The notes: generated by a model not told the origin, from the letters alone. A stretch of DNA of 14,204 nucleotides from Spirochaetes bacterium GWF1_49_6 (GCA_001829395.1 MIBD01000002.1:1970-16173); one strand, 5' to 3'. Shown: positions 1 to 7,157, counted from the stretch's first letter. Numbers and translations are program-made.

Positions 1-63
1 ATGACGAAAGTGGAAAACCCGAAGACTGTCGAATCGGCGTTTAAAGGAATAGGTAAGAAATAA
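1..63 (+). CDS. C-terminal tail of an unidentified protein (partial)
   Basis: Reading frame 1 is open from the window edge to a TAA at 61-63 and encodes 20 residues ending in GIGKK. An ATG lies at the very first base, so this could formally be a whole tiny ORF. It is followed 7 nt later by a strong terminator, which fits better with the end of a longer gene entering from the left. The residues are too few to assign a family or function. Confidence 0.55.
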   Translation: MTKVENPKTVESAFKGIGKK

Positions 64-70
64 TTCATCA

Positions 71-97
71 GGGGCCGCAAGAGCGGCCCCGTTTTTT
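71..97 (+). terminator. Rho-independent terminator of the upstream gene
   Basis: A perfect 8-bp all-G/C stem (71-78 with 83-90) closes a 4-nt AAGA loop and is followed by six T at 92-97. It sits 7 nt after the stop at 63 and separates that gene from the rubrerythrin promoter at 121. Confidence 0.92.
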
Positions 98-120
98 ACA
101 TTAGTATATCATTATTTATC

Positions 121-149
121 TTGACAAAAATAATATTATTGATTAAATT
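121..149 (+). promoter_or_regulatory. Sigma70-type promoter of the rubrerythrin-SOR operon, with a palindrome in the spacer
   Basis: A perfect TTGACA (-35) lies at 121-126, a 17-bp spacer follows, and TAAATT (-10, 4 of 6 consensus bases) lies at 144-149. The spacer contains a perfect 12-bp palindrome AATAATATTATT at 129-140. A repressor bound there would cover the promoter, so it is a candidate operator. Its core resembles Fur/PerR half-sites, but the centre lacks the single spacer base of the usual 7-1-7 box, and AT-rich palindromes also arise by chance. The promoter call is good; the operator idea is inference. Confidence 0.6.
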
Positions 150-187
150 AATTCCTATTGACAATATAAGAAATAGGAGGATTGACC

Positions 188-694
188 ATGAAGGAAATGA
201 CGAAAAAATCGTTGGGAGAGGCGTTTGCCGGTGAATCGATGGCGCATATGAAATACCTGAACTTCAGCGAAACCGCGAAGAAAGAGGGATTCGCCAATGT
301 CGCCCGTTTATTTCAGGCGATAGCCTATGCCGAGCAGGTTCACGCATCCAATCACGCGAAGAATCTCGGATATGTGAACAAGACCGCTGAAAATCTTGAC
401 GCCGCTATGGGGGGAGAGAATTTCGAGGTTCAGGAGATGTACCCCGCGTATGACGCTATAGCGAAGCTCCAGAGGGAGGACGGCGCGATTAAATCGATAC
501 ATTACGCCATCGAAGCCGAGAAAATCCATTACGATTATTATAAGAAGGCGAAGTCGCATGTCGAGAAAGGGAAGGATTGGGAGATCGGTAAGGTCTATAT
601 CTGCCCGGTCTGCGGGTACACCCATATCGGGGAAGATCTTCCCGACGAGTGCCCGGTCTGCAAAGCCAAGAAAGATAAGTTTTTAGCGTTCTAA
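188..694 (+). CDS. rbr: Rubrerythrin
   Basis: A non-haem iron peroxidase of the anaerobic oxidative-stress response that reduces hydrogen peroxide to water in the cytoplasm, with electrons from rubredoxin or a similar carrier. The 168-residue protein has an N-terminal ferritin-like four-helix domain with diiron ligands in the expected order: E16 (FAGES), E49xxH52, E80 and E83 (before the conserved MYP), and E111xxH114. A C-terminal rubredoxin-like domain carries CPVC at 139-142 and CPVC at 155-158 for a Fe(Cys)4 site. It lacks the longer linker of the classic 190-residue form, as many short rubrerythrins do. The ATG at 188 is chosen because AGGAGG at 175-180 sits 7 nt upstream; the in-frame TTG at 182 is only 1 nt from that site. 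It is first in a two-gene operon with the superoxide reductase. Confidence 0.96.
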   Translation: MKEMTKKSLGEAFAGESMAHMKYLNFSETAKKEGFANVARLFQAIAYAEQVHASNHAKNLGYVNKTAENLDAAMGGENFEVQEMYPAYDAIAKLQREDGAIKSIHYAIEAEKIHYDYYKKAKSHVEKGKDWEIGKVYICPVCGYTHIGEDLPDECPVCKAKKDKFLAF

Positions 695-704
695 GGAGGC
701 AACC

Positions 705-1097
705 ATGAAAATCGGAGAATTAATCCAGTCCGCTGATTGGAAGACGGAGAAACACATTCCCGCTATCGAAGCGCCTAAATCGGCGAAAAAAGGGGAGAAA
801 GTGAAAGTTCGCGTGATTACCGGAGCGGAAATCGCGCATCCGAACACCACCGCGCATCATATTTCCTCTATAGAGGTGTACTTTAAGGGCAATGACGATA
901 AGTTTCCCTATCTTCTCGGTAAGTTCGAGTTTACCGCTCACGGGGCTTCCGCGAACGGCGCGGATACCAGCACGGTTTATACCGAGCCCGACGTATCGCT
1001 CGTATTCAAGACGGAAAAATCCGGCGCTATTATAGCATCATCCTACTGTAACGTGCATGGCCTGTGGGAGAATTCCTGGGATATAACCGTAGAATAA
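705..1097 (+). CDS. sor: Superoxide reductase, class II (neelaredoxin-type, desulfoferrodoxin family)
   Basis: Reduces superoxide to hydrogen peroxide at a mononuclear iron centre in the cytoplasm; the peroxide is the substrate of the rubrerythrin encoded just upstream. The 130-residue protein has the full Fe(His)4(Cys) ligand set with the spacing known from the family: H17, H45, H51, C115 and H118. The catalytic lysine lies in EKH at 15-17. The N-terminal desulforedoxin domain of class I enzymes is absent, so this is the one-iron class II form. AAGGAGG at 693-699 overlaps the rubrerythrin stop codon and lies 5 nt before the ATG, so the two genes are closely linked in translation. A terminator at 1208 closes the operon. 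Confidence 0.95.
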   Translation: MKIGELIQSADWKTEKHIPAIEAPKSAKKGEKVKVRVITGAEIAHPNTTAHHISSIEVYFKGNDDKFPYLLGKFEFTAHGASANGADTSTVYTEPDVSLVFKTEKSGAIIASSYCNVHGLWENSWDITVE

Positions 1098-1143
1098 ACG
1101 ATATGATAATCGATAAAGTTTCTCAGCGGAGTGTGTTGACGAA

Positions 1144-1168
1144 GACGGAAATTCAACTATTTTCCGTC
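1144..1168 (+). other. Hairpin in the 3' untranslated region of the rbr-sor operon
   Basis: An 8-bp perfect inverted repeat (1144-1151 GACGGAAA with 1161-1168 TTTCCGTC) closes a 9-nt loop. No T-run follows, so it is not itself a rho-independent terminator. It lies 40 nt before the true terminator and could be an mRNA 3' structure. TTGACG at 1136-1141 and TATTTT at 1158-1163 (16-bp spacer) overlap it as a weak promoter-like pair. Nothing else was recognised in the 110-nt spacer. Confidence 0.4.
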
Positions 1169-1207
1169 ACTGCGATGAGCAGGCAATGACAATTACCAAT
1201 TGACATT

Positions 1208-1234
1208 AAGCCCCTTTTCGGAGGGGCTTTTTTT
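1208..1234 (+). terminator. Terminator of the rbr-sor operon
   Basis: The stem 1208-1216 pairs with 1221-1229 around a TTCG tetraloop (one T-G pair at the loop), and an unbroken T-run covers 1228-1234. The T-run touches the stop codon of the convergent lipoprotein gene (1233-1235). Read on the minus strand the same stem is not followed by a U-rich tract, so it serves that gene weakly at best. Confidence 0.88.
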
Positions 1235-1580
1235 ATGGGGATTTCGCCGATTCTGAGAGACGCGTACTGATTTTCCCGTAGCGCAGCAGGAAATCCTGTA
1301 ATTCCTTTTCCGTGAGTGTTTCGGCTATCTTCGGCGCCATCGACTGCATATTGGTGATAGTCAGCAGGAGCATGTTTATTTTACCGGGGTCGGTCATATT
1401 CGTATCGGTCAGGACGAGTGATAGGTAGTCGTTGATGGCGCTTTCGTACTCGCCCAGAAACACCTGCCAGCTTTTCGGGTGGGGTGATTCCGTCCCGTTC
1501 TTATCGCATCCCGATAGTATAAGTATCGACAACAGCGGCAGTAAAAATAGATGCGATAAATTCAGGACGCGCGGTTTCAA
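1233..1580 (-). CDS. Small predicted lipoprotein, mostly helical, unknown function
   Basis: A 115-residue protein with a signal peptide (hydrophobic about 11-22) ending in a lipobox LSGC at 22-25, so C25 would be lipidated and the mature chain of about 91 residues would face the periplasm or be surface exposed. The mature part is predicted to be helical, with several Tyr, Leu and Ile repeats and a C-terminal stretch of the form KELQDFLLRYGKI. This recalls small helical lipoproteins found widely in bacteria, but no specific family can be claimed. It starts with TTG at 1580. GGGAGGG about 7 nt upstream lies within the last codons of the phosphoglucomutase gene, whose stop is only 3 nt away, so the two are probably co-transcribed and coupled. 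No in-frame ATG could serve as the start without losing the signal peptide. Confidence 0.75.
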   Translation of the reverse strand: MKPRVLNLSHLFLLPLLSILILSGCDKNGTESPHPKSWQVFLGEYESAINDYLSLVLTDTNMTDPGKINMLLLTITNMQSMAPKIAETLTEKELQDFLLRYGKISTRLSESAKSP

Positions 1581-1583
1581 AAT

Positions 1584-3341
1584 TTATCCCTCCCGGAGAC
1601 CGAGCGATGCGAGGAAATCTTTCTTGAGCGCTTCATGCGCCGATTCGGTGCGGGCCTTCACATCGGCGAGGGAATCCGCGGCGGATTTACCGTAAGTGGT
1701 GAAATAGAACTTGATTTTTGGTTCGGTTCCCGACGGGCGCGCGACCACCTTCGCTTTATCCGACAGATGGAGCAATATCACGTTCGATTTGGGAAGCTCT
1801 ATCGGGGAAGTGGAGTTGGTTTTCATATCGAGAAGCGTGCTGTTCTGTACGTCGGTAACCGTCAGCACGTCGTAACTCCCCACCTTCTTAGGAGTTTCCG
1901 CGCGCAGCCGGCGCATCAGACCGTTAATCTGCTCCGCGCCGTCCATCCCCTTCATCGTGATCGACACCTGCGATTCGCGGTAGTAACCGTATTCCGTATA
2001 GATATTATCGAGGACTTCGGCGACCGATAAGCCCTTCGATCCGTAGTAGGCCGTCATCTCAGCGAACAGGCACGACGCGTTCACCGCATCCTTATCCCGC
2101 ACGAAATCCGCCGCGTTATAACCGTGACTCTCCTCGCACCCGAATATAAATGTTTCACCCGTTTTAGCGAACCCGCGCGTAATCAATCCGATCCATTTGA
2201 AGCCCGTCAGGGTGGAGTAGGTCTTGACCCCGTTCGATTCGGCGATAGCGAATATCAGGTCGGTGGTCACGATAGTCGAGACCATCCGGGGGTTGGGGGG
2301 CATCTTTCCCGTATTCTTCAGTTCGGAGGTGATATAATAGACCAACAGGGTCGCGATCTGGTTGCCGTTGAGAAGGAGGTAGGAGCCGTCCTTCTTTCGG
2401 AGTACCGCGCCGATACGGTCGGCGTCGGGGTCGGTTGCGATAAACACGTCCGCGGCATTCTTCTTCGCGCAGTCGATGCCCATCTGCATCGCGGAGATTT
2501 CCTCAGGGTTGGGCTTGGGCGTAGTCGGGAAATCGCCGTTAGGGACGGACTGTTCCGCGACCATGAGGATGTCCTTGAAGCCGAATTCCTTCAATGCGGC
2601 GGGTACCATTTTATATCCCGTGCCGTACAACGGTGAGTAGCAGATTTTCACCGGGGCGGCGGGGATAACTTCGGGATGTATGGAAAGCGACTTGGTCTTC
2701 GCGTAGAATATGGGGTCGACTTCCGAATCGATTACTTGAAAGAGCGGCGAGGATTTTACCTGATCGAACGGCATTACCTTGACCATCGAAAGGTCGGACA
2801 CATTCTTTACCTCGTCGATAATCGCGGTATCGTGGGGAGGGGTGACCTGCGCGCCGTCGTCCCAGAATACCTTATAACCGTTATACTCCTTGGGATTGTG
2901 CGACGCGGTAATCATTATCCCGCAGATCGCCGAAAGGCGGCGGATCGCGAACGAGACGGTCGGGGTAGGGTGGATATCGTCGTAGTAGTAAACCTTTATC
3001 CCGTTGGCGGTAAACACACCCGCAGCGGCTTCCGCGAAACGATCTGACTGGTGACGGGAGTCCCGTCCGATCACGACACCCATCGGAGCGCCGTTGTTGC
3101 GGAGGATATAATTCGCGAGGCCCTGTGTGACCTTACGGACATTGTAGATATTCATACGGTTCGATCCGGCGCCGAGCACACCGCGAAGTCCGCCTGTGCC
3201 GAATTCGAGGTCGCGGTAGAAACGGTCGGTCAATTCCGCCTCGTTATTCGCGGCGGCTAAAGACTTTATCTCCGCGATCGTGTCCTGATCGTAGGGAGCG
3301 GACGTCCATTCGCGGATTTTATTCAGGATTGATTCGTTCAT
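1584..3341 (-). CDS. pgcA: Phosphoglucomutase (alpha-D-phosphohexomutase, PgcA type)
   Basis: Interconverts glucose 1-phosphate and glucose 6-phosphate (possibly mannose phosphates too), linking glycolysis to nucleotide-sugar, polysaccharide and glycolipid synthesis in the cytoplasm. The 585-residue length matches the long PgcA-like branch. Family signatures are in order: GTGGLRG at 48-54, the phosphoserine loop TASHNP with S147, metal-binding DPDADR at 304-309, sugar-binding CEESHGY at 402-408 and the phosphate-binding loop RPSGTEP from 535. The ATG at 3341 is preceded by GGAGG with a 7-nt gap; the frame stays open to 3557, but those 72 residues do not look like family sequence and cross the upstream spacer. 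The lipoprotein gene follows 3 nt after its stop. Whether glucose or mannose is preferred cannot be read from sequence. Confidence 0.95.
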   Translation of the reverse strand: MNESILNKIREWTSAPYDQDTIAEIKSLAAANNEAELTDRFYRDLEFGTGGLRGVLGAGSNRMNIYNVRKVTQGLANYILRNNGAPMGVVIGRDSRHQSDRFAEAAAGVFTANGIKVYYYDDIHPTPTVSFAIRRLSAICGIMITASHNPKEYNGYKVFWDDGAQVTPPHDTAIIDEVKNVSDLSMVKVMPFDQVKSSPLFQVIDSEVDPIFYAKTKSLSIHPEVIPAAPVKICYSPLYGTGYKMVPAALKEFGFKDILMVAEQSVPNGDFPTTPKPNPEEISAMQMGIDCAKKNAADVFIATDPDADRIGAVLRKKDGSYLLLNGNQIATLLVYYITSELKNTGKMPPNPRMVSTIVTTDLIFAIAESNGVKTYSTLTGFKWIGLITRGFAKTGETFIFGCEESHGYNAADFVRDKDAVNASCLFAEMTAYYGSKGLSVAEVLDNIYTEYGYYRESQVSITMKGMDGAEQINGLMRRLRAETPKKVGSYDVLTVTDVQNSTLLDMKTNSTSPIELPKSNVILLHLSDKAKVVARPSGTEPKIKFYFTTYGKSAADSLADVKARTESAHEALKKDFLASLGLREG

Positions 3342-3425
3342 TTTTAAGCCTCCAGTGCTGGGATAGAATATTATTTTAGCATATCCGTCATAAAATATCG
3401 AGGATTGGAATATTTTTATATTTAC

Positions 3426-3453
3426 TTGAAAAGCGTGAAAATGGGGGTAAACT
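3426..3453 (+). promoter_or_regulatory. Possible promoter of the small membrane protein gene
   Basis: TTGAAA at 3426-3431 and TAAACT at 3448-3453 are separated by 16 bp, about 40 nt before the ATG at 3493. The match to sigma70 consensus is partial (5 of 6 and 4 of 6). The spacer also serves the divergent phosphoglucomutase gene, for which no clear promoter was seen. Confidence 0.35.
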
Positions 3454-3492
3454 AATAATATGGGTTGGTCGGGCGCGGAACAGGAGGAAAAA

Positions 3493-3732
3493 ATGAGCCG
3501 AAAGAAAGCACCGAATTTTGTAAGCTTGATTATGATCGTGACTGTCGCCGTCCTCACATTACTGATGTACGGAATATTATTGGGGAATATTTTTAGCGCG
3601 TTTTCCGATTCGCTGAACAGTAAAGATCATTCGGAAATTCATGATACAAGCACATCGTTAGTATTCTCGAACAATTTATCGATGTATGAGGATGTCAGGA
3701 TAGCGAGAAACGGTCAGAGCGCCATCGAATAG
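3493..3732 (+). CDS. Small single-span membrane protein, unknown function
   Basis: A 79-residue protein with a short positive N-terminus (MSRKK), one hydrophobic segment at about 10-34, and a polar tail of about 45 residues rich in Ser, Asp and Asn. The order of charges suggests the N-terminus stays inside and the tail faces the periplasm. AGGAGG at 3482-3487, 5 nt before the ATG, supports this start over the in-frame ATG at 3460, which lacks such a site. It is a lone plus-strand gene between two minus-strand operons. Its last 19 bases (3714-3732) overlap the end of the convergent permease gene. It is not recognised as a known family. The good ribosome binding site and clear hydrophobic segment argue that it is real. 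Confidence 0.6.
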   Translation: MSRKKAPNFVSLIMIVTVAVLTLLMYGILLGNIFSAFSDSLNSKDHSEIHDTSTSLVFSNNLSMYEDVRIARNGQSAIE

Positions 3733-4742
3733 ATCATATTCGCTAATCTAATCAGCATATCCAGACTAAACGCAGTCACGATAAATGAGACAAGGTAGAA
3801 GGATACCGCTTGAAAGATGTCGCGAATCGATACCGGGCGCTGGTTACGGAACGCGAAACCCGCCGAGGATGAAAATATCAGAAGCACCACTAAAATTATA
3901 TAGTATGATATTTTATTAAATATGAGATTTCCGACCTGGAAGAAATTGTACTTCGATTCGAAGACATAATCGCTATTCAGGATAATATCGAGCATGCTGA
4001 TTTCTTTGACCGGATTGGAAAGATTGTAGATAGCGTCCATACTGTAAATAATCGGGACGCTTTTCGAGTCAGCCATGTTCATATCTTTGGAGATACTCCC
4101 GCCCTTATACTCGATAAACTTCGAATTGAGAAGCAGTATTTTCCCATCGGAATACTTCCCGTATCCGGCGTTAATAATATAATTGAGTTTATTATTCTTA
4201 TCGAATCCCATGAAGCGCACGCCTTCCATATAGAAGTACGGCCCGGCCTTATATAACCTGTCGAACGTGACCGCGACACGCCCCATCATAAACGCAACGT
4301 TGTCTTTGGAGAGGAAGTATCTCAGGTTCTTCAGCTCGCCGTATTCGAATTTATCATAGGTAATCCCCTTGAGGGACGGGGTAAGTTTTTCTTTCATCTG
4401 GGTGAGGTGAGTGGTCGAGGAGGCCGATTCATAGAGATAGGGGAGCAGCATCTCGTTGATAGCGAATGCCGCGGCGGCGGTAAAAATCACATAAAAGAAG
4501 AATGAGAACAGAAAGCCCACTTTTTCACCCTGAGTCCCTTGCCCGGTGCCGCGGAATACGAGACTCCAAATGATACTTAACGGGGTGATTAACGGCAGAA
4601 AACGTACTATATCGAGCATGATCGTATAGAGCAGCCATGTCTGGTCGGCCTTATCCACCCTGAGATGATAAATCAGCGATGCTAAAAAGGTGAAGATTAA
4701 AAGTCCCGTGAGGAATAACAGGAATTTCGGTACTTTTTTCAT
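3714..4742 (-). CDS. LptF/LptG-like permease, second gene of a pair (divergent)
   Basis: A 342-residue integral membrane protein. Three hydrophobic segments near 7-25, 39-63 and 76-100 are followed by a soluble region of about 175 residues rich in beta-type sequence, then segments near 278-298 and 309-335. This N-terminal three-span, periplasmic domain, C-terminal membrane layout is that of the LptF/LptG (YjgP/YjgQ) family, whose members form the membrane core of the LptB2FG lipopolysaccharide exporter. The family signature after the second span is not obvious, and a sixth span is uncertain, so the call rests on topology, length and pairing. The ATG overlaps the stop of the upstream gene as TAATG, with AAAGGAG 7 nt before it. 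Other polytopic export proteins remain possible. The gene ends in a 19-nt overlap with the convergent small membrane protein gene. Confidence 0.5.
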   Translation of the reverse strand: MKKVPKFLLFLTGLLIFTFLASLIYHLRVDKADQTWLLYTIMLDIVRFLPLITPLSIIWSLVFRGTGQGTQGEKVGFLFSFFFYVIFTAAAAFAINEMLLPYLYESASSTTHLTQMKEKLTPSLKGITYDKFEYGELKNLRYFLSKDNVAFMMGRVAVTFDRLYKAGPYFYMEGVRFMGFDKNNKLNYIINAGYGKYSDGKILLLNSKFIEYKGGSISKDMNMADSKSVPIIYSMDAIYNLSNPVKEISMLDIILNSDYVFESKYNFFQVGNLIFNKISYYIILVVLLIFSSSAGFAFRNQRPVSIRDIFQAVSFYLVSFIVTAFSLDMLIRLANMIYSMAL

Positions 4743-5752
4743 TACATGGCTCCTTTAGACCGTTTCATAAGTATATCTTTGAGCTGGAGTAATCCGAATC
4801 CGATTAGTCCCGCGAAGATGCCGACAAAAAGACTCGGCAGGAACAGACTCCCGAACGGGCTTTTTATCCCTAATTTGATAACCTCGACTAGACTTAGGAA
4901 GTAGGGCAGCGAGTAGTAGAACAGGAACGATACGACTACGAGCGCGCATGTGGAAAGGATATAAATCTGTTTCTCGTTCATAAAGAAGCTGACGCTCCCG
5001 ACAATCCCGAAGAAACCCACGCTCAGCAGGAGGATCGCCAGTATCGAGACGAATAACCCTGTCGAGAAAAAAGCGGTCTTGAAGATATGGCGGATACGCT
5101 GGATGGTATCGAGGTAACTGTTTATCAGGAATGAAGAAATGCCTGATTCCGGCAGACGTACCACCGGCTCGTTTATCGGTATCGAGAAATGACTGTTCTT
5201 ATTATATACTCCGCCCGCGCCGATCGCTTTCGAGGAATCCAGTATGATACGATCGTCCTGTATCTTTCCGCTATTGATGAAGTAGGTATTCTTATAGAAC
5301 AGCATCCCTTCCCTGATTTTGGTATCGAGCATATTGATGACATAAATATTATACTGATTGACGGGATTGATATGGCCTTCGTGGATAGTACACGGCACTG
5401 CGAAGCTCTTGGGAGGAGTCGCTTTCTGAAAATTGATATCTACTACGAAGAATACGATGAGCAGTACGGCGTTTATCCCCCCGATAATCGGAAGTATGCG
5501 GTAGAGCAGGAGCTTATCGAACGTGATACTGAAACCGAAGAAGAGCACTGTCGACGCGACCTGAAGGAACGGGAGGGAGAAAAACAGGACGGTCAGGTAA
5601 TTCACGATGGATGAGGTGATAAAATTAGGATTACCGGCATATTTCTCATACGTCATCACTTCCAGAAAGTAGAGTAATAGAATAACGACCACGAAAATGA
5701 GTACTTTCAGAAAGGTAAACAGGTATTTTTTTATGGAAATCAGGTATATCAA
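4742..5752 (-). CDS. LptF/LptG-like permease, first gene of a pair (divergent)
   Basis: A 336-residue membrane protein with three N-terminal spans (about 11-30, 49-72, 86-104), a soluble region of about 120 residues, and three C-terminal spans (about 228-252, 262-285, 303-325). Six spans around a periplasmic beta-rich domain is the LptF/LptG layout. The stretch from the second span (SLPFLQ onward, 59-87) loosely resembles the family's Leu-Pro span and following charged helix, but the usual acidic-Ala-Leu-Arg motif is not conserved. The start is TTG at 5752, supported by GGGAGG 6 nt upstream; no ATG is available before the first span. It forms a two-gene operon with the next gene through a 1-nt TAATG overlap. 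If the family is right, the pair would work as a heterodimer with an LptB ATPase encoded elsewhere. Confidence 0.5.
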   Translation of the reverse strand: MIYLISIKKYLFTFLKVLIFVVVILLLYFLEVMTYEKYAGNPNFITSSIVNYLTVLFFSLPFLQVASTVLFFGFSITFDKLLLYRILPIIGGINAVLLIVFFVVDINFQKATPPKSFAVPCTIHEGHINPVNQYNIYVINMLDTKIREGMLFYKNTYFINSGKIQDDRIILDSSKAIGAGGVYNKNSHFSIPINEPVVRLPESGISSFLINSYLDTIQRIRHIFKTAFFSTGLFVSILAILLLSVGFFGIVGSVSFFMNEKQIYILSTCALVVVSFLFYYSLPYFLSLVEVIKLGIKSPFGSLFLPSLFVGIFAGLIGFGLLQLKDILMKRSKGAM

Positions 5753-5910
5753 AACACGCCTCCCGTGCTAGGACGGTTATATTATCTTAATTATCGGCAC
5801 TAAAATAAGAAAATATTTAGTATATGGACTAATAAATTAATAGAATAATTAAACCATGCGGATAAGGTAATAAAAAAAGATAAAAATATCGTTAAATTTC
5901 AAGAAAAGTA

Positions 5911-5938
5911 TTGACCAAAAATAATTTTACGTTAAAAT
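5911..5938 (+). promoter_or_regulatory. Promoter of the sugar-importer ATPase gene
   Basis: TTGACC at 5911-5916 and TAAAAT at 5933-5938 are separated by 16 bp; each matches the sigma70 consensus at 5 of 6 positions. Transcription would begin near 5945 and give a leader of about 57 nt before the ATG at 6002. The rest of the 249-nt spacer (5753-6001) is AT-rich with no other element recognised except the ribosome binding site of the divergent permease gene. Confidence 0.65.
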
Positions 5939-6001
5939 AAGTCGTACAAGAGAAAGTATTTGCGAAACACATCCAATGCAAAAAACTTTAGGAGGCTATA
6001 G

Positions 6002-7108
6002 ATGGCTGAGGTATTTCTCAGGAACGTCAGCAAGGTTTACGAAGGGAACGTTGTAGCGGTTCAGGACGTAAATCTTGAAATTAAGGACAAGGAGTTCGTC
6101 GTACTGGTCGGACCGTCCGGATGCGGGAAGTCGACGACACTACGCATGGTGGCAGGTCTCGAAGAAATTACTGACGGTGAAATTTTGATTGACGGGGTGG
6201 TTGTGAACAACAAGCCCCCGAAAGATCGCGATATCGCCATGGTATTCCAGAACTACGCTCTTTATCCTCATATGACGGTGGAAGAGAATATGGCGTTCGG
6301 TCTCAAACTGCGCAACTATCCCACGGAAGAGATCAAGAAGCGTGTGAACGAAGCCGCTGAAATCCTCGGTCTGAAGGAATACCTTCAGAGAAAACCGAAG
6401 GCTCTCTCCGGCGGTCAGCGCCAACGTGTGGCAGTGGGTCGTTCCATTGTCCGCAAACCCAAAGTGTTCCTGTTCGACGAACCGTTGTCGAACCTCGACG
6501 CGAAACTGCGTGTGCAGATGCGCGCTGAACTGATTAAGATTCATGCTCGTCTTAAAGTTACCACAATCTATGTTACGCACGATCAGCTCGAAGCTATGAC
6601 CATGGGCGATAAGATTGTCGTAATGAATAACAAGCTGGTTCAGCAGGTCGGAAGCCCTATCGAAGTCTACCGCAAACCGATCAATAAGTTTGTCGCCGGC
6701 TTTATCGGGACTCCTCCTATGAACTTCATCGATTGCGAAGTGAAGGAATCCGGCGGGAACGTCCTGCTTGATATGGGCGATTTCCAGTTGAAACTTCCTT
6801 CCGATTACGCTGAAAAAGCGAGACCCCAGATCGGCCGCCACGCAACATTCGGTATCCGCCCTGAGGATATTTATGATCCTTCGATGTACAGCGATCAGGT
6901 CGACGGGAACAAGGCTATCGCCAACGTCGAAATCGTGGAACATCTCGGTTCGGAAGAGCAGGTCTACTTCACTACCGCGAATCATCCTTATGTCGCTAAG
7001 TACGATCCGTCAGTGGTCATCCATATCGGCGATACCAACAGGGAAACTATCTTCGATATGAAGAAATCTCACCTGTTCGATATCGAAACTGAAATGTCTA
7101 TCTTTTAA
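6002..7108 (+). CDS. ugpC: ABC sugar-importer ATP-binding protein (UgpC/MsmX/MalK type)
   Basis: The ATPase subunit of carbohydrate-uptake ABC importers, acting on the cytoplasmic face as a dimer. The 368-residue protein carries Walker A GPSGCGKST (37-45), the Q-loop Q83, the signature LSGGQ (135-139), Walker B ending in D159-E160, the D-loop SNLDA, and the switch histidine in THD (H193). After about residue 235 comes the MalK-type regulatory domain with OB-fold/TOBE strands. GGAGG sits 6 nt before the ATG. No permease or solute-binding gene lies nearby, so it may be a shared ATPase serving several importers, as MsmX does in Bacillus subtilis; that is inference. It is transcribed alone between a good promoter and a strong terminator. 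The exact substrate cannot be told from sequence. Confidence 0.93.
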   Translation: MAEVFLRNVSKVYEGNVVAVQDVNLEIKDKEFVVLVGPSGCGKSTTLRMVAGLEEITDGEILIDGVVVNNKPPKDRDIAMVFQNYALYPHMTVEENMAFGLKLRNYPTEEIKKRVNEAAEILGLKEYLQRKPKALSGGQRQRVAVGRSIVRKPKVFLFDEPLSNLDAKLRVQMRAELIKIHARLKVTTIYVTHDQLEAMTMGDKIVVMNNKLVQQVGSPIEVYRKPINKFVAGFIGTPPMNFIDCEVKESGGNVLLDMGDFQLKLPSDYAEKARPQIGRHATFGIRPEDIYDPSMYSDQVDGNKAIANVEIVEHLGSEEQVYFTTANHPYVAKYDPSVVIHIGDTNRETIFDMKKSHLFDIETEMSIF

Positions 7109-7115
7109 ACCAATT

Positions 7116-7148
7116 GGGGGGAAGTTCGCTTCCCCCCTTTTTATTTTT
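7116..7148 (+). terminator. Strong terminator after the ATPase gene, abutting the next ribosome binding site
   Basis: A perfect 9-bp stem (7116-7124 with 7129-7137) is capped by a TTCG tetraloop and followed by five T, one A and five T through 7148. The next base begins the GGAGG ribosome binding site (7149-7153) of the ankyrin lipoprotein gene, so this hairpin is also that gene's leader. Confidence 0.93.
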
Positions 7149-7157
7149 GGAGGTATT

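Noticed and set aside
182..187. TTG start two codons upstream of the rubrerythrin ATG
   Set aside because: It lies 1 nt after AGGAGG, too close for initiation; the ATG at 188 has normal spacing.
1103..1189. A 28-codon ORF (ATG to TGA) after the superoxide reductase gene
   Set aside because: It has no ribosome binding site and contains the 1144-1168 hairpin; it is most likely untranslated 3' sequence.
2124..2636. A 170-residue plus-strand ORF inside the phosphoglucomutase gene
   Set aside because: It is antisense to the metal- and sugar-binding region of a well-conserved enzyme and has no features of its own.
3460..3492. Upstream ATG for the small membrane protein
   Set aside because: No ribosome binding site precedes it, it lies within or next to the likely promoter, and the ATG at 3493 has an excellent site.
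3342..3557. N-terminal extension of the phosphoglucomutase frame by 72 residues
   Set aside because: The extra residues do not look like family sequence and cross the divergent promoter region, while GGAGG 7 nt before the ATG at 3341 marks the real start.
6140..6985. A 281-residue minus-strand ORF inside the ATPase gene
   Set aside because: It is a mirror of a strongly conserved coding frame, with no family features and no ribosome binding site in context.
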